DNA of 64,000 nt, taken from contig NZ_JARGER010000043.1 in the NCBI RefSeq assembly GCF_029210375.1, positions 496,001 through 560,000 of the forward strand, read 5' to 3'. The translations under genes were made by a program, and so were the position numbers. The DNA comes from Nocardioides sp. YIM 152315 (GTDB lineage: Bacteria; Actinomycetota; Actinomycetes; Propionibacteriales; Nocardioidaceae). This document shows positions 59,182 to 64,000 of the stretch, in pieces; position 1 is the first letter of the stretch, and each line of letters begins with the position of its first letter. Under the pieces are notes generated by a model. It was given only the letters and a program-made list of their open reading frames with translations, had not been told where the DNA came from and ran no database searches.

Positions 59182-60609
59182 ATGGATTCGAGCAGTCAGC
59201 GCCGCGTCGCCGTCCTCCTCGCGGGGGGCGTCGGAGCCCGCATCGGGCTCGAGATCCCCAAGCAGCTGCTCAAGGTCGCGGGCCGCACGATCCTCGAGCA
59301 CTCGCTGATCGCGCTGCACGAGCACCCGATGGTCGACGAGATCCTGATCATGATGGCACCGGGGCACCTCGACGCCGTCCGGGCGATCGTCGCCGCCGGC
59401 GGCTACGACAAGGTCGGCCAGATCCTCGAGGGCGGCGAGACCCGCAACGACACCACGCTGCGGGCCCTCGACGCGCTCGGCGACGAGGAGTGCCACGTGC
59501 TCTTCCACGACGCCGTCCGTCCGTTCGTGTCGGCCCGGATCATCGAGGAGTGCTTCGAGGCGCTCCAGAGCCACCCGGCCGTGGACGTCGCCATCCCGTC
59601 GGCCGACACGATCATCGAGGTCGGGGGCGAGAACACGATCCGCGAGATCCCCCCGCGCGCCGCCCTCCGGCGCGGTCAGACGCCGCAGGCCTTCCGCTCC
59701 GGGGTGATCAGGGCGGCGTACGTCGAGGCCGGCAAGGACCCGAACTTCGTCGCGACCGACGACTGCACGGTGGTGCTGCGCTACCTGCCCGACGAGCCCA
59801 TCTGGGTGGTCACCGGCGACGACCGCAACATGAAGGTCACCGAGCCGATCGACGTCTACCTCGCCGACAAGCTCTTCCAGCTCAACAGCTTCGACCTGCC
59901 GGCGCCGAGCACGGAGGTCGAGTACCGCGCCGCGCTGGCCGGGAAGACGATGGTCGTCTTCGGCGGCAGCTACGGCATCGGCGCCGACATCGCCGAGCTC
60001 GCCGGCAAGCTCGGCGCGGAGGTCTTCTCCTTCAGCCGGTCGAGCACCGGCACCCACGTGGAGCGCCGCGCCGACATCGCCGAGGCGGCCAAGCAGGTCG
60101 TCGCGAGGACCGGACGCGTCGACTACGTCGTCAACACCGCAGGGGTGCTGCCCCGCGGCGAGCTCGTCGAGACGAGCGAGGAGACCATCTACAACGCCAC
60201 CGAGGTCAACTACCTGGCGCCGGTCTTCATCGCCCAGGTCTTCCACCCGCTGCTGCGCGAGACCTCCGGGTCGCTGCTGCTCTTCACGTCGAGCTCCTAC
60301 ACCCGGGGCCGCAGCGGCTACAGCCTCTACTCCTCGGCGAAGGCCGCGACCGTCAACCTCACCCAGGCGCTCGCCGACGAGTGGGCCCGCGACGGCGTCC
60401 GCGTCAACTGCATCAACCCCGAGCGCACCGCGACGCCGATGCGCACCAAGGCCTTCGGCCAGGAGCCGCCCGGGTCGCTGCTCGACTCGCAGACCGTCGC
60501 GCAGACCTCGCTCGACGTGCTGCTGAGCCCGCAGACCGGCCACGTCTACGACGTCCGCAAGGACGACCCCCTCGCCGCCGCAGCCGCCGAGATCACCGGC
60601 GTCGGCTGA
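59182..60609 (+). CDS. fused IspD-like cytidylyltransferase / SDR reductase, probable CDP-ribitol synthase
   Basis: 475 residues. Residues 1-230: IspD/TarI-type cytidylyltransferase (VAVLLAGGVGARIGLEIPKQ, LHEHPMVDEI, LFHDAVRPFVS, TDDCTVVL, VTEPIDVYLA). Residues about 245-475: SDR (VVFGGSYGIGADIAEL, VNTAGVLPRGE, GYSLYSSAKAATVN with YxxxK). Order and fusion match the Haemophilus Bcs1/Acs1 CDP-ribitol enzymes, which reduce ribulose-5-phosphate and make CDP-ribitol. ATG 59182, divergent from the tandem sulfotransferases. Confidence 0.87.
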   Translation: MDSSSQRRVAVLLAGGVGARIGLEIPKQLLKVAGRTILEHSLIALHEHPMVDEILIMMAPGHLDAVRAIVAAGGYDKVGQILEGGETRNDTTLRALDALGDEECHVLFHDAVRPFVSARIIEECFEALQSHPAVDVAIPSADTIIEVGGENTIREIPPRAALRRGQTPQAFRSGVIRAAYVEAGKDPNFVATDDCTVVLRYLPDEPIWVVTGDDRNMKVTEPIDVYLADKLFQLNSFDLPAPSTEVEYRAALAGKTMVVFGGSYGIGADIAELAGKLGAEVFSFSRSSTGTHVERRADIAEAAKQVVARTGRVDYVVNTAGVLPRGELVETSEETIYNATEVNYLAPVFIAQVFHPLLRETSGSLLLFTSSSYTRGRSGYSLYSSAKAATVNLTQALADEWARDGVRVNCINPERTATPMRTKAFGQEPPGSLLDSQTVAQTSLDVLLSPQTGHVYDVRKDDPLAAAAAEITGVG

Positions 60610-60638
60610 GCCGGCTCGACCGCCCGCGAGAAGGATCG

Positions 60639-61559
60639 ATGAACCCCGAACGACTCCACCCCAACGCCGTGCAGAACCGCCGCCTCCGGCGGCTCGCGGC
60701 GCTGGAGAAGGCGCCCCACCGGGTGCCCGTCAACTTCTCGATCGTCGGCGTGCAGAAGGCCGCGACGAGCACGGTCTACATGATGCTGGCGGCCCACAAG
60801 TCCATCGCGCGCGGACCCGAGAAGGAGATGCGCCTCTTCATGATGGAGCAGGTCGACTGGGACGACCCGGACTACTCCGACTACGTGCGCCCGGCACGGA
60901 GCACGCAGCAGACGATGGCCGGCGACGCGACGCCGGAGTACCTCTTCTGGCCGCACGCTCTGGATCGGATGCACCGCTACGACGCCGACCTGCCGCTGAT
61001 CGCGACCTTCCGCGACCCGGTCGAGCGGGCGTTCTCGCAGTGGTCGATGCAGCGTTCTCGGGACGCCGACTTCCCCGACGTACCGCAGACCATCGAGCGG
61101 TGGGCCGACCCGCGGCTCCCGGACCGGATCCCCGACGGGGTCAGCCCCTACGAGCTGCGCCGGCGCTCGCTCTACACCCGCGGTCTCTACGGCCAGCAGC
61201 TCGAGCGCGGCCTCCGCCTCTTCCCTCGCGAGCAGTGGTTGCTGCTCGACCTGCGTGAGATCGCGACCGACCCCGAGGGCGTCCTCGACCGCGTGACCGA
61301 CCACCTCTCGCTGCCGCGCTTCGAGAAGTACCCCGAGCGGCTGCACCGCAACCAGACGCCCACCAGCAACGAGGGCGCGGCGCCGAGCGTCGAGCACGTC
61401 CAGCGGCTCGTGGACGTCTACGCCGACGATCTCTCCCGCTTCGCCGAGCTCTCCGGGCTCGACCTCAGCGGCTGGTCGACGGTGAAGGTGCTCGAGGGCA
61501 CGCTGTCGGTCTCCGACTTCCGCGACAAGCTCGTCGGCAAGCTGGGACTGCAGAGCTAG
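60639..61559 (+). CDS. sulfotransferase family protein
   Basis: 306 residues. PAPS-binding loop FSIVGVQKAATSTVYMML and 3'-phosphate site LIATFRDPVERAFSQWSMQR, typical of the NDST-like bacterial sulfotransferase fold; HRNQTPTSN near the end is also common. ATG 60639 with AGAAGG upstream, 29 bp after the CDP-ribitol synthase, so probably one transcript. Likely sulfates a polymer or sugar made by this island. Confidence 0.87.
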   Translation: MNPERLHPNAVQNRRLRRLAALEKAPHRVPVNFSIVGVQKAATSTVYMMLAAHKSIARGPEKEMRLFMMEQVDWDDPDYSDYVRPARSTQQTMAGDATPEYLFWPHALDRMHRYDADLPLIATFRDPVERAFSQWSMQRSRDADFPDVPQTIERWADPRLPDRIPDGVSPYELRRRSLYTRGLYGQQLERGLRLFPREQWLLLDLREIATDPEGVLDRVTDHLSLPRFEKYPERLHRNQTPTSNEGAAPSVEHVQRLVDVYADDLSRFAELSGLDLSGWSTVKVLEGTLSVSDFRDKLVGKLGLQS

Positions 61560-61605
61560 CGGCCGAGGGCGGCTCCTGTGGCTTGGCCGCCGTCCGGCCC
61601 GCCGG

Positions 61606-61695
61606 GGTTTCATCAAGGGATGACGGTCAAGCTGCGCTTCCCACGGTGAGTTCAGGCAGGGAGGTGCGGCTTCGACCTCATCCCTTGATGAAACC
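61606..61695. repeat. 90-bp long-hairpin intergenic repeat, copy B
   Basis: Perfect 18-bp inverted arms GGTTTCATCAAGGGATGA (61606-61623) and complement (61678-61695), then after a 1-base bulge GGTC/GACC, with an inner GCGCTTCCC/GGGAGGTGC pair. It shares TTTCATCAAGGGATG with copy A at 8927. Lies between convergent genes. Confidence 0.85.
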
Positions 61696-61699
61696 GCAG

Positions 61700-61750
61700 C
61701 CCCGCAGCCGCCTCAGCCCCGCAGCCGCCTCAGCCCCGCAGCCGCCTCAA
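61700..61750. repeat. three 17-bp direct repeats at the 3' end of a sulfotransferase gene
   Basis: CCCCGCAGCCGCCTCAG at 61700-61716 and 61717-61733, and a variant at 61734-61750 that includes the stop codon of the minus-strand gene. Confidence 0.8.
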
Positions 61751-62781
61751 CCCCTGCGCAGCCTGGAACGCACCCGGCCGACGACGACCCTCAGCAGATC
61801 CTTGCTGCCGGTCTCGTCCACCAGGCGCGCGGCGCGCGGCTCCTTGCGGGCGTCGCGGGCACCGGCGGCGCGGGCGTCGCGGCGCACCTCCTCGATCGCG
61901 TCGTGGCTGATCGCGGTGGCGGCGGCGAGCAGCCGGTCGTAGCGGTCGGAGAGCGCGTCCAGGTCGGTCGAGGCCGCGGCGTCGACGCCGTGGCCGTCGG
62001 CGAGTGTGTCCAGATGACTCCAGATGCGCTGGGCGACGTCCTGCAGGTCCGCAGGCACCTCGAGGTCGTCCCAGGTGACCCGGTGCCGGCGCAGGTCGGG
62101 GTCGATGAAGTCGTCGACCGCGCTGGGTGCGTCGGTGGTCACGTCGACGTCGTACCGGAGCCCGAGGTCCTCGCCGAGCCGGGCGAGCACCGGCCGCCAG
62201 TCGGTGAGCAGGTCGGTGTAGCGGACGAACGCCCGCGGCAGGGCCCGGGTCTCTCGCTCGTTGACGATCGAGTTGTTGACCCAGCGCGCGACGTTGAACG
62301 TCTCGTAGCGCCGTCGGGCGGCCTCGTCGTCGGGGTTGGCGTAGTAGGTCGACCTGCTGCCGACCACCTCGGCGGGGTGCCGCAGCATCGAGATGCAGCG
62401 CAGCTCGAGCCCGACCTCCGCGGCGGCCGAGCGCCACAGCTCCTGGGTCCACACGGTGCGCGGGTCCTTCACCACGACCTGGTCGCTCTGCTCCGCCTGC
62501 TCGGCGAGGAAGTCCACCAGCCGGCGACGCCGGTCGTCGGTGATCGCGTCCTGCGCGCGCCCGAACGCCGTCGGGCGGCTGTCGAACTCGTGGATCCCCG
62601 CCGCGTCGGTGATCTCCTTGTGGAAGCGCACCGCCCACTTCGATTCGAAGAACCCCTTCGGGTTGGACTCGTTGGCGCCCAGGTGCGGCCCCGGCACGAA
62701 CAGCCCGAGGTGGTGCAGCGTGCCCGACATCGTGCTCGTGCCGCTGCGGCCGGTCCCGGTGATGAGGATCAGCAGCTTCAT
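61747..62781 (-). CDS. sulfotransferase family protein (GxGRSGTS type)
   Basis: 344 residues. P-loop LILITGTGRSGTSTMSGTLH, downstream KDPRTVWTQELW, and CISMLRHPAEVVGSR as 3'-phosphate site; WVNNSIVNERETR follows. C-terminal region (about 265-344) is charged and helical. ATG 62781 overlaps the stop of the CDP-glycerol-type transferase by 4 bp, so this sulfotransferase is co-translated with a polymerase-like enzyme. Confidence 0.87.
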   Translation of the reverse strand: MKLLILITGTGRSGTSTMSGTLHHLGLFVPGPHLGANESNPKGFFESKWAVRFHKEITDAAGIHEFDSRPTAFGRAQDAITDDRRRRLVDFLAEQAEQSDQVVVKDPRTVWTQELWRSAAAEVGLELRCISMLRHPAEVVGSRSTYYANPDDEAARRRYETFNVARWVNNSIVNERETRALPRAFVRYTDLLTDWRPVLARLGEDLGLRYDVDVTTDAPSAVDDFIDPDLRRHRVTWDDLEVPADLQDVAQRIWSHLDTLADGHGVDAAASTDLDALSDRYDRLLAAATAISHDAIEEVRRDARAAGARDARKEPRAARLVDETGSKDLLRVVVGRVRSRLRRG

Positions 62782-64000
62782 CGGTGCTCCTTCTCGGGAT
62801 CCGGCGGCGCGTCTCCCCGCGGGACCATGACGGCGTCGACGAAGCGGGCGCCCGCGCGACCGTCCTCGAGGTCGAGGAAGTCGGCGCGGAACTTCTCGTA
62901 CGCCGAGGCGTGCTCGGCGCGCAGCCGGTCGAGGTCGCGCAGCTGCTCGATGACCTCGTCGGTCGTCGGGACCAGCGGGCCCGGCGCGGACGGCTCGAAG
63001 TCGAAGAGCCAGCCGCGCGTGTCCTGGTAGCGCTGGAGGTCCGGCACCTGGAAGACCATCGGCTTGCCGGTCACGCCGAAGTCGAACCGCAGCGACGAGT
63101 AGTCGACGACCGCGGCGTCGGCGGCCAGGTAGAGGTCGGAGATCTCCGGGTAGTCGGTGACGTCGATGCACCCGCTCAGCGACGCGAGTCGGTGCTCGGT
63201 GCGGGCGTTGAAGGCATGGCCGCGGATCAGGATCACGTAGTCGGGGCCGAGCGCCGACGCGGCCCGCTCGAAGTCGAGGAAGTCCGGCCACCACGCGCTG
63301 TTGTCGTCGACCGACAGGTAGTCGCGGAAGGTCGGCGCGTAGAGCACCGCCTTCTGGTGCGGCTCGATGCCCAGCGCGGCACGGGTCGCCTCGCGGATCG
63401 GCTCGGCGAGCGGCGACTGGAGCACGTCGTTGCGGGGGTAGCCGATCTCGAGGACCTCCCCGTCGTAGGCGAAGTCGCGCCGCAGCAGCGGCGTCGCGTA
63501 ACGGGCCGGCGAGATCAGGTAGTCCCACTGCCGGGCGCGCTCGTCGTAGGAGTCGATGCGCGCCTGCGAGAACTGCACGTTGCGCCAGTGGGTGTGGCCC
63601 ATCTGCTTGAACGGGTAACCGTGGAAGGTCTGCACGAGCACCTGGCCCTCGGGCTTCTGGTGCCACTCCGGCTGGTACATGTTGTCGACGTAGTAGCTCG
63701 CCGACTGCATCAGCTCGTACCACTCCGGGCTGTTCACGACGACCGGGATGCCGCCCTCGGGCACCACGACGGAGTGGTCGTGGACCGCCCAGTAGACGGG
63801 CAGGTCGGAGCCGCGGCGCTGGAGCTCGCGCTGGATCGAGAGGCCGTTGTCGGTGGCGAGCTCGCCGAAGTACGAGCGCAGCAGCAGCCCGCGGGTGAGC
63901 TGGGTACGACGCGGCGCCGAGCGCAGCCGGTTCTGCCGGTAGTTGCCCCGCCCGTCGCCGATCGGCCGCAGGATCGAGATCCGGACCCTCGACTCGGGGC
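62778..64000 (-). CDS. CDP-glycerol/CDP-ribitol phosphotransferase (TagF/TarL-like), 5' end outside window
   Basis: At least 407 residues, open to the window edge. The residues before the in-frame GTG at 63767 read VYWAVHDHSVVVPEGGIPV, normal for the family, so the start is beyond 64000. PF04464-type motifs: QTFHGYPFKQMGHTHW, EIGYPRNDVL, LYAPTFRDYL, ILIRGHAFN, DVTDYPEISDLYLAADAAVV. These enzymes transfer glycerol- or ribitol-phosphate from CDP precursors to build teichoic-acid-like chains. Confidence 0.88.
   Translation of the reverse strand, partial: PESRVRISILRPIGDGRGNYRQNRLRSAPRRTQLTRGLLLRSYFGELATDNGLSIQRELQRRGSDLPVYWAVHDHSVVVPEGGIPVVVNSPEWYELMQSASYYVDNMYQPEWHQKPEGQVLVQTFHGYPFKQMGHTHWRNVQFSQARIDSYDERARQWDYLISPARYATPLLRRDFAYDGEVLEIGYPRNDVLQSPLAEPIREATRAALGIEPHQKAVLYAPTFRDYLSVDDNSAWWPDFLDFERAASALGPDYVILIRGHAFNARTEHRLASLSGCIDVTDYPEISDLYLAADAAVVDYSSLRFDFGVTGKPMVFQVPDLQRYQDTRGWLFDFEPSAPGPLVPTTDEVIEQLRDLDRLRAEHASAYEKFRADFLDLEDGRAGARFVDAVMVPRGDAPPDPEKEHR

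Noticed and set aside
60609..60638. Terminator between the CDP-ribitol synthase and sulfotransferase
   Set aside because: The 29-bp gap has no inverted repeat; the genes are more likely cotranscribed.
63496..63520. CGTAAC inside the TagF-like gene
   Set aside because: Lies within coding sequence with no partner -10 and no gene start downstream.

Overview
This is 64 kb of very GC-rich chromosomal DNA from an actinobacterium, most likely Nocardioides or a close relative in Nocardioidaceae. That placement is inferred from gene content, Mycobacterium/Streptomyces-like gene order, GTG starts, and dense 4-bp ATGA/GTGA overlaps; no rRNA or tRNA gene was seen to confirm it. Both ends cut a gene: menA on the left, a CDP-glycerol glycerophosphotransferase-type enzyme on the right.

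Layout. (1) 1-7.4 kb: respiratory assembly. menA (menaquinone), two small membrane proteins, then the minus-strand operon hemL, histidine phosphatase, TlpA/ResA-like thioredoxin, ccdA, resB, ccsB (System II cytochrome c maturation). (2) 7.6-16.7 kb: a secreted lytic transglycosylase, then rex-hemA-hemC-cobA/hemD-hemB for heme under a probable Rex-controlled promoter, with a glutaredoxin-like protein and an AMP-dependent ligase upstream. (3) 16.7-22.6 kb: HAD-IB phosphatase, a BldN-type ECF sigma factor with its RsbN-like partner, then acyltransferase, epimerase-like protein, ribosomal protein bS22 and a BldC-like HTH protein. (4) 22.7-34.9 kb: acuC, trpS behind a leader-peptide attenuator, terD-like, proC, proline dehydrogenase, an ABC-2 exporter with TetR regulator, a cytosine permease/fungal-type cytosine deaminase pair with a PucR regulator, a TIM-barrel isomerase and a Ppx/GppA phosphatase. 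(5) 35-46 kb: a MITE-like element, a cysteine-rich protein, VOC protein, methyltransferase, LacI regulator, radA, disA, mutY, clpC. (6) 46-55 kb: lsr2, a two-domain glycosyltransferase, a coiled-coil methyltransferase, coaX-nadC-nadB and panD-panC-DUF2520 (NAD, pantothenate and CoA). (7) 55-64 kb: a cell-surface polymer island with a LicD/methyltransferase fusion, two tandem-duplicated sulfotransferase-like genes, a fused CDP-ribitol synthase, two further sulfotransferases and a TagF/TarL-like polymerase.

The most interesting parts are: the surface island, which reads as a possible sulfated ribitol-phosphate (teichoic-acid-like) polymer pathway; a small BldN-type regulon visible from matching promoter elements before the rsbN-like gene and the lytic transglycosylase; a complete tryptophan attenuator before trpS; at least a dozen genes with a TANNNT hexamer exactly 6-7 nt before the start codon, suggesting widespread leaderless transcription; and two copies of an approximately 85-90-bp hairpin repeat at 8.9 and 61.6 kb.
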